Source of the DNA: Actinotalea alkalitolerans
GTDB taxonomy: Bacteria; Actinomycetota; Actinomycetes; Actinomycetales; Cellulomonadaceae
Length of the DNA: 64,000 nucleotides
Direction of reading: 5' to 3'
Assembly (NCBI RefSeq): GCF_023369855.1
Contig: NZ_JAMBPP010000003.1
Span: 248,001-312,000, forward strand
Position numbers and translations under genes: made by a program
The notes under the pieces: generated by a model
What the model saw: only the letters and a program-made list of their open reading frames with translations
What the model was told of the DNA's origin: nothing
Databases searched by the model: none
Part shown: one piece after another, positions 35,958-45,172 of the stretch
Layout: each line of letters begins with the position of its first letter
How positions within the stretch are numbered: the stretch's first letter is position 1

Positions 35958-38083
35958 CCCCGCAGTGCCGCCACGAGCGAGCGCAGGCGGGGGTTGTCGA
36001 ACAGGTCGTCCACCAGGACCAGCTGCTGGCCCGAGTCGGCGAGCGGCACCTTCCAGTTGGGGTACTCCTGGTCGGTCCCCGGCTGGTTCTGGGCCCGCCG
36101 TTCGCCGACGGCGTCAGCCAGCGAGACCCCGACCAGCGCCGAGGGTGACGCCAGCACCAGCCGGTGCAGCGCCTCGACGAGCTGCCGCTCGGACGGGTCG
36201 GCGCCGACCAGACCACGCTCGGCGAGCACCGCGAGCATCTCCTCACGCTCACCGCGGGCGGCCGCGCGGACGTCCTCGACGGACGTCGTCAGCAGGCCGA
36301 GCCGGTCCCTGAGGTCGACATGCTCGCCGGCCAGGTAGCCCGCGGTCGGCGGCAGGTCGTGCGTGGTGACGGTCGCCAGCGCGAGCCGCCGGTAGCGCTC
36401 GGGGGGCATCGGGGCCCCGTTCTCGCGCTCGAACCACAGCACCGAGGTGCCGAGCACGCCCCGATCGGTCAGGTAGTCACGCACCCACGGCTCGAAGACC
36501 CCCAGGTCCTCACCGATGACCACGGCCCCCGCCCGCTGCGCCTCGAGGCACAGGATGCCGATGAGCGCCTCGTGGTCGTAGCGCACGTAGGCACCGTTCT
36601 GGGCCCCGGCACCGCGCGGGATCCACCAGAGCCGGAACAGCCCGATGACGTGGTCGATGCGCAGGGCACCGGCGTGACGCAGGATCGTGCGCAGCATGTC
36701 CCGGTACGGCGCGTAGCCGGCCCGGGCCAGTGCCGCCGGCTGCCACGGCGGCTGGGACCAGTCCTGTCCCTGCTGGTTGTACATGTCCGGCGGGGCACCG
36801 ACCGACACCTCCTGCGCCAGCACCTCGCGCATGGCCCACGCGTCCGCGCCCTCGGGGTGCACCCCGACCGCGAGGTCGTGCATGATCCCCAGCCGCATGC
36901 CTCCGTCGTGGGCTGCGGCCTGCGCAGCCCCGAGCTGCTCGTCGGCGACCCACTGCAACCAGCAGTAGAAGGTGATGCGGTCGGCCAGGGCCTCGCGCAG
37001 CTCACGTACCAGGGCAGAGCCGCGGTCGTCGGCCTCCGCCGGCCACTCCTGGCCGTCGAAGTGCTCGACGATCGCGCACCACGTCGCGAAGTCCTCCAGG
37101 CCCTGTCCCTGGTCGGCGCGGAAGGCCTCGAAGCCCGCCTGCCGGGCCGGTGAGCGCGGCGCTGCGTGCACCACCTCGAGGGCGACCTTCTTGGCCGCCC
37201 AGACGGTGTCCCGGTCCATCGGCCCGGGGTCGGTGCTGAGCGGGCGGGCCACCTCGGCCTGCCACTCGACCAGGGACCTCTCGGCCACGGGCAGGTACCC
37301 CGTCTCCCGGATGTCCTCGACACGCAGGTACAGCGGGTTGACGAAGCGCCGGGTGCTCGGCAGGTACGGCGAGGGGGTCAGCGGGGTGACCGGCTCCGCC
37401 GCGTGCAGCGGGTTGATCAGCACGAAGTCCGCGCCGCAGCGCTTACCGGACAGCCAGGCGATCTCCCGCAGGTCCGCGAGGTCGCCCACCCCCCAGGACT
37501 GCTGGGACCGCACCGAGTAGAGCTGGGTCATGAACCCCCACGCACGGCGACGCTCGATGTCGACCGGCAGCTCGAGCCGCGCCGGGGTCACCACGAGCGG
37601 TGAGCGGGCGGTGGCGCCGTGGGTCCGAGCCACCAGGGTGTGCCAGCCGAGCGGGAGGTCGTCAGGGACCTCGAACGTCGCACGACCGACGTCGCGCCCG
37701 TCGACCGTGCGTGGCTCGACGTAGACGTCGACCTGCACCAGGGCGCGTGGGGGGCCACCGTCCTCGAGCTCGATCTCGAGGGTGGCCGGGTCGCCGTCCC
37801 GGACGTGGACCGGGACCTGGACCGCGACCTCGGCGCGGGTCACGACCACGGGCGGCAGGATGTGCCTCCACGGCTCGTCCTGCGCGTCGGCGAGGGCGAG
37901 CTCGACCCGCTCCGGGTTCGTCGCATCGACCCCCAGGGCAGCCAGCACCGCGACCATCGTCTCCTGCGGGACGTGCCGGTGCCCGCCGTCGAAGTCCCAG
38001 AAGTCGGGCACGACGCCGTGGCGTGCTGCCAGCTCGAGCAACCGCGGGGGGAGGACAGTCTGAGTACCTTCGGGACGAGCCAC
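35954..38083 (-). CDS. malQ: 4-alpha-glucanotransferase (amylomaltase)
   Basis: GH77 enzyme of 709 aa that transfers maltosyl units between alpha-1,4 glucans in the cytosol. The actinobacterial N-terminal extension (about 1-180) precedes the barrel, with ALRIDHVIGL (nucleophile Asp), IGEDLGVF (acid/base Glu) and TVTTHDLPPTAGY. GTG 38083 is preceded by CAGGAT and 6 nt, which fits a leaderless start. It works with the amylase 4 kb away in maltodextrin use, though the two are not in one operon. Confidence 0.93.
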   Translation of the reverse strand: MARPEGTQTVLPPRLLELAARHGVVPDFWDFDGGHRHVPQETMVAVLAALGVDATNPERVELALADAQDEPWRHILPPVVVTRAEVAVQVPVHVRDGDPATLEIELEDGGPPRALVQVDVYVEPRTVDGRDVGRATFEVPDDLPLGWHTLVARTHGATARSPLVVTPARLELPVDIERRRAWGFMTQLYSVRSQQSWGVGDLADLREIAWLSGKRCGADFVLINPLHAAEPVTPLTPSPYLPSTRRFVNPLYLRVEDIRETGYLPVAERSLVEWQAEVARPLSTDPGPMDRDTVWAAKKVALEVVHAAPRSPARQAGFEAFRADQGQGLEDFATWCAIVEHFDGQEWPAEADDRGSALVRELREALADRITFYCWLQWVADEQLGAAQAAAHDGGMRLGIMHDLAVGVHPEGADAWAMREVLAQEVSVGAPPDMYNQQGQDWSQPPWQPAALARAGYAPYRDMLRTILRHAGALRIDHVIGLFRLWWIPRGAGAQNGAYVRYDHEALIGILCLEAQRAGAVVIGEDLGVFEPWVRDYLTDRGVLGTSVLWFERENGAPMPPERYRRLALATVTTHDLPPTAGYLAGEHVDLRDRLGLLTTSVEDVRAAARGEREEMLAVLAERGLVGADPSERQLVEALHRLVLASPSALVGVSLADAVGERRAQNQPGTDQEYPNWKVPLADSGQQLVLVDDLFDNPRLRSLVAALRG

Positions 38084-38141
38084 GTGCCGATCCTGCCAGA
38101 GGCGGGGCCGGACCGCGTCGCGCACGCCGTAGCCTGCTCCG
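38084..38141. promoter_or_regulatory. divergent leaderless promoters (malQ / S9 peptidase)
   Basis: Minus-strand CAGGAT (38090-38095) stands 6 nt before GTG 38083, and plus-strand TAGCCT (38130-38135) stands 6 nt before ATG 38142. Start codons are 58 nt apart. Confidence 0.5.
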
Positions 38142-40340
38142 ATGAACCTCACCGACCCCTACCCGGCCGCCCGACGCGACAGCCTCGAGGAGGACCTGCA
38201 CGGCACCCTCGTGGCCGATCCCTACCGGTGGCTCGAGGACGCCTCGTCCGCCGAGACGGTCCGGTGGTCGCAGTCGCAGGACGCGCTCTACGCCGCCTAC
38301 CGGAGCGTCGCGCCCGAAGGGCTCGAGGACCGGTTCCGTGGCCGGCTCACCGAGCTCCTCGGAGCGGGCTACGTGGGGACACCGGTGTGGCGGGGACGAC
38401 GCCGCTTCTCCTCGCGCCGGGCCGGCGACGCCGAGCACGCCGTGGTCGAGGTCGTCGACGACGGCGACGCCCCCGCCGGCTCGCCCCGCACCCTGGTCGA
38501 CCCGATGGTCCTGGACCCGGCCGGAACCACGACCCTGGACGCGTGGCAGCCGAGCGTCGAGGGAGACCTGCTGGCCTACCAGGTCTCGACCGGCGGCACC
38601 GAGGAGAGCGTGCTGCACGTGATCGACGTGGCCACGGGCGAGAGCGTCGACGGTCCGATCGACCGGGCCCGCTACTCGCCGGTCGCCTGGCTCCCGGGAG
38701 CGGGGTCCTTCTTCTACGTCCGTCGCCTGGACCCGGCCCTGGTCCCGCCCGACGAGCAGCAGTACCACCGTCGTGTCTGGTGGCACCGGGTCGGCACCGA
38801 CACCGCGGACGACGTCCAGGTCTTCGGCGAGGGCCTGGACCGGACGACCTACTTCGGCCTGCACGTCTCACGGGACGGCCGGTGGCTGGTGGTCTCGGCA
38901 TCGGCCGGCACCGCGCCGCGCACCGAGGTGTGGATCTGCGACCTGGCCGCGACCGGCCCGCAGGAGCTCGAGCCGGTGCCCGTGACCGTGGGGCTGGATG
39001 CCGAGACCGCGGCCTGGGTGGGGCGCGACGGCCGCCTCTACCTGCACACCGACCTCGACGCACCGCGGGGTCGGCTCGCCGTGACGGACCCGCTGCGACC
39101 GGGCCCCGAGCACTGGACCACTCTCCTGGCGCAGGACGCCGAGGCCGTGCTGGCCGACGTGGTGCTGCTCGACGAGGGGGACGCACCGGCAGACGCCCCC
39201 GCAGCGGTCGAGCCGAGCGAGATCGTCGCTCTCTGGCGACGGCACGCCGTGAGCGAGGTCACCGTGCACGACCCCCGGTCGGGTGAGCGTCTGGCCGGTG
39301 AGGCCGGACGGGTCGACCTCCCCGGCCTCGGCACCGTGGGCGGGCTGGTCCGTCGCCCCACGGGTGGCCGCGAGCTCTGGTTCTCCTACACCGACCACAC
39401 CACCCCGACCCAGATCCACCACGTCGACACCCGCACCGGTGCGGTCAGCCTGTGGGCGACCCCACCCGACCGACCTGCGACCCTGCCTGCGGTCCACTCC
39501 GAGCAGGTCGCGTTCCGCAGCGCCGACGGCACCACGGTGCGGATGATCGTCCTGGCCCGTGCCGACACCGTGGTCGACGGCCACCCGGTGGCCCCCGCCC
39601 CGACCGTCCTGTACGGGTACGGGGGCTTCCAGATCAGCCTCGAGCCGGCCTACTCGGCCACCGCGCTGGCGTGGGTCGAGGCCGGTGGGGTGCACGTCGT
39701 GGCCAACCTCCGTGGTGGCGGCGAGGAGGGCGAGGACTGGCACCGGGCCGGGATGCGCGCCCACAAGCAGAACGTGTTCGACGACTTCCACGCCGCAGCC
39801 GAGCACCTCGTCGCGCACGGCTGGACCACACCCGACCGGCTCGCCGTGTGGGGCGGGTCCAACGGTGGGCTGCTGGTCGGAGCGGCGGTGACCCAGCGCC
39901 CCGACCTGTTCGCCGCCGCGGTGTGCAGCGCACCGCTGCTGGACATGGTCCGCTACCAGCACTTCGGCCTGGGGGTCACCTGGACCGAGGAGTACGGCGA
40001 CGCCGCCGACCCCGAGGAGCTGGGATGGCTGCTGGGCTACTCCCCCTACCACCGGGCGCTCACCTCGACCGATCAGCGGCCCGCCTACCCCGCGGTGCTG
40101 TTCACGGTCTTCGAGGGCGACACCCGGGTGGACCCCCTGCACGCCCGCAAGCTGTGCGCCGCGCTCCAGCACTCGACGTCCGGCTCCCCCGAGGTGTCGC
40201 CGGTGCTGCTGCGCCGCGAGACCGGAGTGGGTCACGGCGGCCGGTCGCTGAGCCGGACGATCGGGCTCTCGGCCGAGCAGCTGTCCTTCGTCGCCCGGCA
40301 GACGGGGCTCGTGGGGACGGATGGTGGCGAGCGAGGGTGA
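38142..40340 (+). CDS. S9-family prolyl oligopeptidase
   Basis: Cytosolic serine peptidase of 732 aa. An N-terminal beta-propeller (about 80-440) caps an alpha/beta-hydrolase domain with Ser573 in GGSNGG, Asp in FEGDTRVDPLHARK and His in GVGHGGRS. The start residues DPYRWLED match the family N-terminus. It cleaves short proline-containing or basic peptides (prolyl oligopeptidase or oligopeptidase B group). Its stop overlaps the next gene by 4 nt (GTGA). Confidence 0.92.
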   Translation: MNLTDPYPAARRDSLEEDLHGTLVADPYRWLEDASSAETVRWSQSQDALYAAYRSVAPEGLEDRFRGRLTELLGAGYVGTPVWRGRRRFSSRRAGDAEHAVVEVVDDGDAPAGSPRTLVDPMVLDPAGTTTLDAWQPSVEGDLLAYQVSTGGTEESVLHVIDVATGESVDGPIDRARYSPVAWLPGAGSFFYVRRLDPALVPPDEQQYHRRVWWHRVGTDTADDVQVFGEGLDRTTYFGLHVSRDGRWLVVSASAGTAPRTEVWICDLAATGPQELEPVPVTVGLDAETAAWVGRDGRLYLHTDLDAPRGRLAVTDPLRPGPEHWTTLLAQDAEAVLADVVLLDEGDAPADAPAAVEPSEIVALWRRHAVSEVTVHDPRSGERLAGEAGRVDLPGLGTVGGLVRRPTGGRELWFSYTDHTTPTQIHHVDTRTGAVSLWATPPDRPATLPAVHSEQVAFRSADGTTVRMIVLARADTVVDGHPVAPAPTVLYGYGGFQISLEPAYSATALAWVEAGGVHVVANLRGGGEEGEDWHRAGMRAHKQNVFDDFHAAAEHLVAHGWTTPDRLAVWGGSNGGLLVGAAVTQRPDLFAAAVCSAPLLDMVRYQHFGLGVTWTEEYGDAADPEELGWLLGYSPYHRALTSTDQRPAYPAVLFTVFEGDTRVDPLHARKLCAALQHSTSGSPEVSPVLLRRETGVGHGGRSLSRTIGLSAEQLSFVARQTGLVGTDGGERG

Positions 40341-40852
40341 GCACCCACCCGGACCTGCCAGGCACGGGGCTGACCTACTCCGAGGTGGGCGCGACCCACG
40401 GGCCCCTGCCCGCGGGGTACCGCCACCTGGTCCGCTCGCGCACGATCGGCCGGGGTGAGGACGACTTCGCCCGAGCGGCGGAGCAGCTCATGACCTGGCA
40501 GGGCCACCGTGGGGCGGGTGCCCGGGTCGCCCAGCAGACCCCGCCCGCAGCCGAAGGCGTCGAGGTGGAGGTCTGGTTCGGCCGCGGCCCGCTCCGCGTG
40601 ACCGCACCGTGCCGGGTGGTGTACACGGTCCAGGAACCCACGGCACGAGGGTTCGCCTACGGGACGCTGCCCGGCCACCCGCTGCGGGGCGAGGAGCGCT
40701 TCGTGGTGCGCCGGCAGGCCGACGGGACGGTCGTGATGGAGATCACGGCGTTCTCACGACCCTGCACGTGGTGGTCCAGGGCCGGTGCACCGCTCGTCGT
40801 GGTGTTCCAGCGGCTCTTCACCCACCGCTACCTGCGGGCGCTGCTCACCTGA
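40337..40852 (+). CDS. DUF1990 family protein
   Basis: Protein of 171 aa with the whole DUF1990 domain: TYSEVGAT near the N-terminus, VVYTVQEPTARGFAYGTLPGHP and GEERF in the middle, and a conserved aromatic segment PCTWWSRAG near the end. Function unknown; the fold is predicted to be START/SRPBCC-like, which binds hydrophobic molecules. Start GTG overlaps the S9 peptidase stop. Its last 8 nt overlap the convergent gene. Confidence 0.82.
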   Translation: MSTHPDLPGTGLTYSEVGATHGPLPAGYRHLVRSRTIGRGEDDFARAAEQLMTWQGHRGAGARVAQQTPPAAEGVEVEVWFGRGPLRVTAPCRVVYTVQEPTARGFAYGTLPGHPLRGEERFVVRRQADGTVVMEITAFSRPCTWWSRAGAPLVVVFQRLFTHRYLRALLT

Positions 40853-42080
40853 CCGGCGCGCCCCGCAGGCGGGTGAGCACGGCGTCGGCGGCTCGGCGCC
40901 CCGAGACCAGGGCCCCCTGGATCGAGGCCGTGTCGCGGTGGTCGCCGGCGACGAGCAGACCGTCGTCCAGGACGACCGGCCGGCGGCGCACCAGCGGTGC
41001 GGGCTGCGCCGGCAGCGCCTGCGGGAGGTGGTGGGCCCGCACCAGCTCCCACTCGTCGGTGCCGACGCCGTAGACCCGGGCGAGCTGGCGCCGCAGGTCG
41101 ACCTCGGTGTCCCGTCCGTGCCCGGCACCGAGCACCGTCGAGGCCACCAGGTGGCGTCCCGCCGGCGCGTACGTCGGCGCGACAGCGGTCATCACGGCCG
41201 TGTTCACCGCCGGGCCTGCGGCGTCACCGTCGAGGTGGATCAGGCGCCGCCGCGAGGGGGGCTCGGTGCTCGCGTGCCAGTAGGTCGTCAGCCCGCGCAT
41301 CACCGGTGCGGGCAACGAGGTGAGCGCGGCCGCGGTGACCGGGTCCGTGGCGACGACCACTGCAGCGGCGCCCTGCGTGCCGTCGTCGGTCACGACCGCC
41401 CTCGGGCTGACCGACCGGGCCGCCCGGCCCAGCTGGACGGCTCCATCGGGGAGCCCCGCCGCGAGCTGCTCACCCACCCGGCTCATGCCGAGCGACGGGA
41501 CCCCCGGTCGGCCTCGGAGGAAGGCCCGCAGCAGGAGCAGGGTGAAGGTCGCCGAGGAGTCGCCGGTGTCGTCCGCGAGCACCCCTGCCAGGAACCCGTC
41601 CACGACGCCGTGCCGGAACAGGCCGGTGACGCCCGCGTCGTCCAGCGCCTCTCCCAGGGGACGGTCGGGTCGGGCCAGGAGCCGGTCCACCGGGCCGAGG
41701 GCCGGCAGCGCCCACCTCAGGAAGGCGAGCTTGGCGCGCAGGTCACCGCCGCGCACGAGGGTCGAGGGGATCGCTGACGGCAGGCGGAGCGGGTCACCCA
41801 GCACGACGCGACGTCCACCTGTCGCCAGGACGACCCCCGCGTCGAAGACCCGCAGGTCCAGGCCCGGCAGGTCCAGCACCCGCGGGACCTCGGGGTAGGC
41901 CGGGTTGAGCAGCTGGAAGCCGCGGTCGCAGCGGTAGCCGTCCACCAGATCGGTCCGCACCCGTCCGCCGACACCGTCCGAGGCCTCGAGCACGGTGACC
42001 GGGAGACCGGCGGCGTGCAGACGGCGGGCGCAGGCCAGGCCGGCCAGACCGGCGCCGACGACGACCACGGGAGCGTCCAC
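40845..42080 (-). CDS. FAD-dependent amine oxidase/protoporphyrinogen oxidase-like protein
   Basis: Flavoprotein of 411 aa. The FAD fold starts at the N-terminus (VVVVGAGLAGLACARRL, EASDGVGGRV). The C-terminal motif VAGDHRDTASIQGALVSGRRAA closes the FAD site as in flavin amine oxidases. Substrate unknown; no heme or polyamine genes are nearby. GTG 42080 is leaderless by pattern (TAGACT plus 6 nt). Divergent from mscS. Confidence 0.83.
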   Translation of the reverse strand: MDAPVVVVGAGLAGLACARRLHAAGLPVTVLEASDGVGGRVRTDLVDGYRCDRGFQLLNPAYPEVPRVLDLPGLDLRVFDAGVVLATGGRRVVLGDPLRLPSAIPSTLVRGGDLRAKLAFLRWALPALGPVDRLLARPDRPLGEALDDAGVTGLFRHGVVDGFLAGVLADDTGDSSATFTLLLLRAFLRGRPGVPSLGMSRVGEQLAAGLPDGAVQLGRAARSVSPRAVVTDDGTQGAAAVVVATDPVTAAALTSLPAPVMRGLTTYWHASTEPPSRRRLIHLDGDAAGPAVNTAVMTAVAPTYAPAGRHLVASTVLGAGHGRDTEVDLRRQLARVYGVGTDEWELVRAHHLPQALPAQPAPLVRRRPVVLDDGLLVAGDHRDTASIQGALVSGRRAADAVLTRLRGAPVR

Positions 42081-42154
42081 GCCCGGAGTCTAGATCGGCC
42101 GGCGGGCTGGCGCCGCGGTCTGACACCGGGCACGACCCGCACTAACCTGCCGGG
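42081..42154. promoter_or_regulatory. divergent leaderless promoters (FAD oxidase / MscS)
   Basis: Minus-strand TAGACT (42087-42092) stands 6 nt before GTG 42080, and plus-strand TAACCT (42143-42148) stands 6 nt before ATG 42155. Confidence 0.55.
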
Positions 42155-43150
42155 ATGCCCTACCTGCCGATCCTGACTGACATCCGCCCGGAAGTGCCCG
42201 ACATCCCCGGCGAGATGGCCCGTGGGCTCGAGTGGCTGCTCGGGTGGCCCCTCCAGGTGGCCATCGCGGTCTTCGCCGGCGTCCTGCTGCTCGCGGTGCT
42301 GCGCTGGGCGATCGCCCGCACGGTGCGGTCGATCGTCCAGGGCGGCTCGACGATGCAGCGCACGACGCACGGTCTGCTGCGGCGGACCCGGATGAGTCGG
42401 GTGATCAGCCAGTCCGACCCGTTGGCCGTGGCCCGCCGCGTGCAGCGCGCCGAGACCATGGGCTCGGTGATGCGGTCGTCGGCGGCCCTGGTCGTCGGGC
42501 TGGTCGTGCTGACCGTCGTGGCGAACATCCTCGACTGGGACCTGGGACCGCTGCTCGCATCGGCCGGGGTCGCGGGCGTGGCCCTGGGGTTCGGCGCCCA
42601 GACCCTCGTCAAGGACTTCCTGTCGGGGCTCTTCATGCTCATCGAGGACCAGTACGGCGTGGGTGACGTCGTCAACCTCGGCGAGGCCTCCGGGGTCGTG
42701 GAGGCCATCGGGCTGCGGGTGACCCAGGTGCGCGACCTGTCCGGGACGCTCTGGTACGTGCGCAACGGCGAGGTGCTCCGGGTGGGGAACATGACCCAGG
42801 GCTGGTCCAAGGCCCTGGTCGAGGTGCTCGTCCCCCCGGACCAGGACATCGACCACGCCACCCGGTTGCTGCGCTCGGTGGCCACCTCGGTCGAGCAGGA
42901 CCCCGAGCTCGGCCCGCTGCTGCTGGCCGAGGCCGACATCACCGCCTACGAGAACCTCAGCGCCGAGGCGGTGATGCTGCGCTTCATGGTCAAGGTCGTC
43001 CCGGCCAAGCAGTGGGTGGTGCAGCGGGCAGTCCGCGAGCGCATCCGCGAGGCGTTCTCGGCCGAGGGCGTCCAGCTCGCGCTGCCCCGCCGCGAGGTCG
43101 TGCGGGAGCGCGAGACCACAGCCGGCCAGGACCCGTCCAGCACCGACTGA
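42155..43150 (+). CDS. small-conductance mechanosensitive channel (MscS family)
   Basis: Membrane channel of 331 aa. Membrane helices lie at about 33-55, 97-120 and 124-146. The pore helix is GVALGFGAQTLVKDFLSGLF, and the cytosolic beta domain follows with DQYGVGDVV and VRNGEVLRVGN, the family core. It opens under membrane tension after hypo-osmotic shock. The start is leaderless by pattern. The C-terminus carries a basic/polar tail. Confidence 0.92.
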   Translation: MPYLPILTDIRPEVPDIPGEMARGLEWLLGWPLQVAIAVFAGVLLLAVLRWAIARTVRSIVQGGSTMQRTTHGLLRRTRMSRVISQSDPLAVARRVQRAETMGSVMRSSAALVVGLVVLTVVANILDWDLGPLLASAGVAGVALGFGAQTLVKDFLSGLFMLIEDQYGVGDVVNLGEASGVVEAIGLRVTQVRDLSGTLWYVRNGEVLRVGNMTQGWSKALVEVLVPPDQDIDHATRLLRSVATSVEQDPELGPLLLAEADITAYENLSAEAVMLRFMVKVVPAKQWVVQRAVRERIREAFSAEGVQLALPRREVVRERETTAGQDPSSTD

Positions 43151-43205
43151 CGACCGGGTCTCGAGGCGTCAGCGCTCGGTGCGGGAGGTCAGCGGTGGGT
43201 CGCGG

Positions 43206-43436
43206 TCAGCGCAGCCCGTCGATCTCGACCGCGAGGTTGTCCGCCTCGGGCCCCACGATCACCTGGACCACCCGGCCTGATCGGACCACACCGAAGGCAC
43301 CGCTGCTCTTGAGGCTGTCCTCGTCGACCAGCGCCGGGTCGGTGACCTCGACGCGGAGCCGGGTGATGCACGGCTCGAGGTCGAGGACGTTGGCGTCCCC
43401 ACCGAGGGCTGCGAGGATCTGCTCGGCCTTGCTCAT
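43206..43436 (-). CDS. PTS glucose/GlcNAc-type EIIB domain protein (third copy)
   Basis: Single-domain EIIB of 76 aa. The phosphorylation Cys23 lies in DLEPCITRLRVEV, followed by SGAFGVV and VVQVIVGPEAD. CAGGAG precedes its ATG. It is the last gene of the minus-strand PTS run, behind the HAD gene, and is nearly identical in pattern to the copy at 44646. It passes phosphate from EIIA to the sugar at EIIC. Confidence 0.92.
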   Translation of the reverse strand: MSKAEQILAALGGDANVLDLEPCITRLRVEVTDPALVDEDSLKSSGAFGVVRSGRVVQVIVGPEADNLAVEIDGLR

Positions 43437-43492
43437 CGATGGCTCCTGGGGGTCGAAGCGGTGTGCACGGGGGGTGCCGGCTCGAGCCCACC

Positions 43493-44194
43493 CTAGTGCC
43501 GCCCGCTGCGCCCGTCGGAGGGGGTGAGGGCGCGCGCCAGGACGGCGAGGTCGGCGACCACGTCGTCGGCTCCGCGCAGGGCTTCGCGCGGGTGGCTCGT
43601 GGTGATGCCGAGCACCGTGCCGACCCCGGCCACCCGTGCGGAGGTGACCCCGGCCGGGGTGTCCTCGACGGCGACGAGCCCACCTGCCGGCAGGTCGAGG
43701 GCGGCGATCCCGCGCAGGTAGGGCTCGGGGTCCGGCTTGCCTGCTGCGCAGTCCTCGGCGGTGACCCTGGGCAGGGCGTCCCGCGCGACGCCGAGCCCGT
43801 CCAGCGCCCGGTCCACCCACTCGTGACCGGCCGAAGTGACGATGACGGCGGGAACCCCACGCCTCAGGCAGGCGGCCACGAGCTCTGCTGCCCCCGGCAC
43901 CGGCGCCGGGCGGGTCGTCGAGGCCCGCAGCGCATCGATCACCCCGGCGGTCAGCGTGTGCGGGTCCTCGCCCCGCCAGGGGCCGTCCAGGGTCGGGAAG
44001 ACCTCCTGGGCGCGACGCCCCCCGAACAGCCGGACCACCTCCTCCTCGACGTCCCACCCGCGTGAGGCGAAGTAGGCGCGGAAGGCTGCCCGGTGGACGG
44101 GCTCGCTGTCCACGAGCGTCCCGTCCAGGTCGAGCAGCAGCCCCGCACCCCGACGCCGCAGCAGCGACGCCGCCGCGTGTCCGGTCAGGACCAC
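43493..44194 (-). CDS. HAD-family sugar-phosphate phosphatase or phosphomutase
   Basis: Protein of 233 aa. Motif I is DLDGTLVDS (Asp22, Asp24), motif II VTSAGH, motif III Lys in GKPDPEPY and motif IV VEDTPAG, with a helical cap after motif I: the subfamily of beta-phosphoglucomutases and hexitol/sugar phosphatases. The GTG at 44194 overlaps the EIIA stop by 10 nt, so it belongs to the PTS operon and could dephosphorylate sugar phosphates to relieve PTS-caused overload. The exact substrate is open. Confidence 0.85.
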   Translation of the reverse strand: MVLTGHAAASLLRRRGAGLLLDLDGTLVDSEPVHRAAFRAYFASRGWDVEEEVVRLFGGRRAQEVFPTLDGPWRGEDPHTLTAGVIDALRASTTRPAPVPGAAELVAACLRRGVPAVIVTSAGHEWVDRALDGLGVARDALPRVTAEDCAAGKPDPEPYLRGIAALDLPAGGLVAVEDTPAGVTSARVAGVGTVLGITTSHPREALRGADDVVADLAVLARALTPSDGRSGRH

Positions 44195-44646
44195 ACGAAG
44201 AGCGGGTCGCCAGCCTTGACGGTCGCTCCGGGCTCGACGAGGCCCTCCAGCGCGCCCGACGTGCCCTCGAGCGCGACCACGGGACAGATCGGTGAGCGTC
44301 CGCCCGCCTCGATGTCGAGCGGGTTCCAGCTCACGACCGTGGTCCCCTCCTGGACGACGTCGCCCTCGGCGACGTGCAGCGTGAAGCCGACGCCACCGAG
44401 CTGCACCGTGTCCAGCCCGAGGTGGACCAGCACCGCGTGCGAGCCGGGTGCCTGGACCACGAAGGCGTGCGGGTGCAGCTTGAGGATGGTCCCGGCGATC
44501 GGCGAGATCGCCTCGCCCGGTCCCCGTGTGGGGTCGACGGCGAGCCCCGGCCCGACGATCTCCCCGGCGAACACCGGGTCGGGGACGCCGGACATCGCCA
44601 GGACGGTGCCGCTCACCGGTGCCACGACGCGCAGCGGTGCGGTCAT
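44185..44646 (-). CDS. PTS glucose-type EIIA (Crr-like)
   Basis: Cytosolic phosphocarrier of 153 aa. The active His75 lies in VLVHLGLDT and the supporting His60 in LHPHAF, both as in EIIA-Glc. It takes phosphate from HPr and gives it to EIIB. Its ATG shares one base with the stop of the EIIB gene upstream, and the HAD gene starts inside its end. HPr and enzyme I are not in this window. Confidence 0.93.
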   Translation of the reverse strand: MTAPLRVVAPVSGTVLAMSGVPDPVFAGEIVGPGLAVDPTRGPGEAISPIAGTILKLHPHAFVVQAPGSHAVLVHLGLDTVQLGGVGFTLHVAEGDVVQEGTTVVSWNPLDIEAGGRSPICPVVALEGTSGALEGLVEPGATVKAGDPLFVWS

Positions 44647-44876
44647 CAGCGCAGGTCCTCGATGTCGGAGGCGAGGGTGTCGGCCTCGGGCCCGACCACC
44701 ACCTGCACGACCGACCCCGAGCGCACGACGCCGAAGGCACCGGTGGCCTTCAGTGCCGCGTCGTCGACCAGGTCGGGGTTCTCGACCTCGACCCGCAGCC
44801 GCGTGATGCAGGGCTCGAGGTCGATGATGTTCGCGTCACCCCCGAGCGCTGCCAGGATCTGCTCAGCCTTGCTCAT
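44646..44876 (-). CDS. PTS glucose/GlcNAc-type EIIB domain protein (second copy)
   Basis: EIIB of 76 aa with Cys23 in DLEPCITRLRVEV and a strong ribosome site (GGAGG). It shares its start MSKAEQILAALGGDAN with the copy at 43206 and is directly coupled to EIIA. Together with the copy at 44921 it makes tandem EIIB paralogues. Confidence 0.92.
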   Translation of the reverse strand: MSKAEQILAALGGDANIIDLEPCITRLRVEVENPDLVDDAALKATGAFGVVRSGSVVQVVVGPEADTLASDIEDLR

Positions 44877-44920
44877 GGCTCCTCCTTCGTCGTCGACACC
44901 GGGGAATCCGGCGCCGTGGG

Positions 44921-45172
44921 TCACATCAGCTCCTCGAGGTCGGTCGCGAGCGTGTCCACGCTCGGCCCGACGACCACCTGCACGACCCGGCCCGAGACCA
45001 TCACGCCGTGCGCGCCGGCGGCCCGCAGCGCCGCGACGTCGACCTGGCCGGGGTCGCGGACCTCCGAGCGCAGGCGCGTGGTGCAGGGCTCGATGTCGAT
45101 GATGTTCGCGACCCCGCCCAGTGCCGCGAGGATCTGCGTCGCCTGGTCTCCCACTGGCTCCTGCTCCTTCAT
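44921..45172 (-). CDS. PTS glucose/GlcNAc-type EIIB domain protein (first copy)
   Basis: EIIB of 83 aa, the most divergent of the three. Cys30 lies in DIEPCTTRLRSEV, and the middle reads AAGAHGVMVSGRVVQVVVGP. It has a slightly longer N-terminus. Its ATG overlaps the regulator stop by 4 nt, so it is co-translated with the GntR gene. Confidence 0.92.
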   Translation of the reverse strand: MKEQEPVGDQATQILAALGGVANIIDIEPCTTRLRSEVRDPGQVDVAALRAAGAHGVMVSGRVVQVVVGPSVDTLATDLEELM

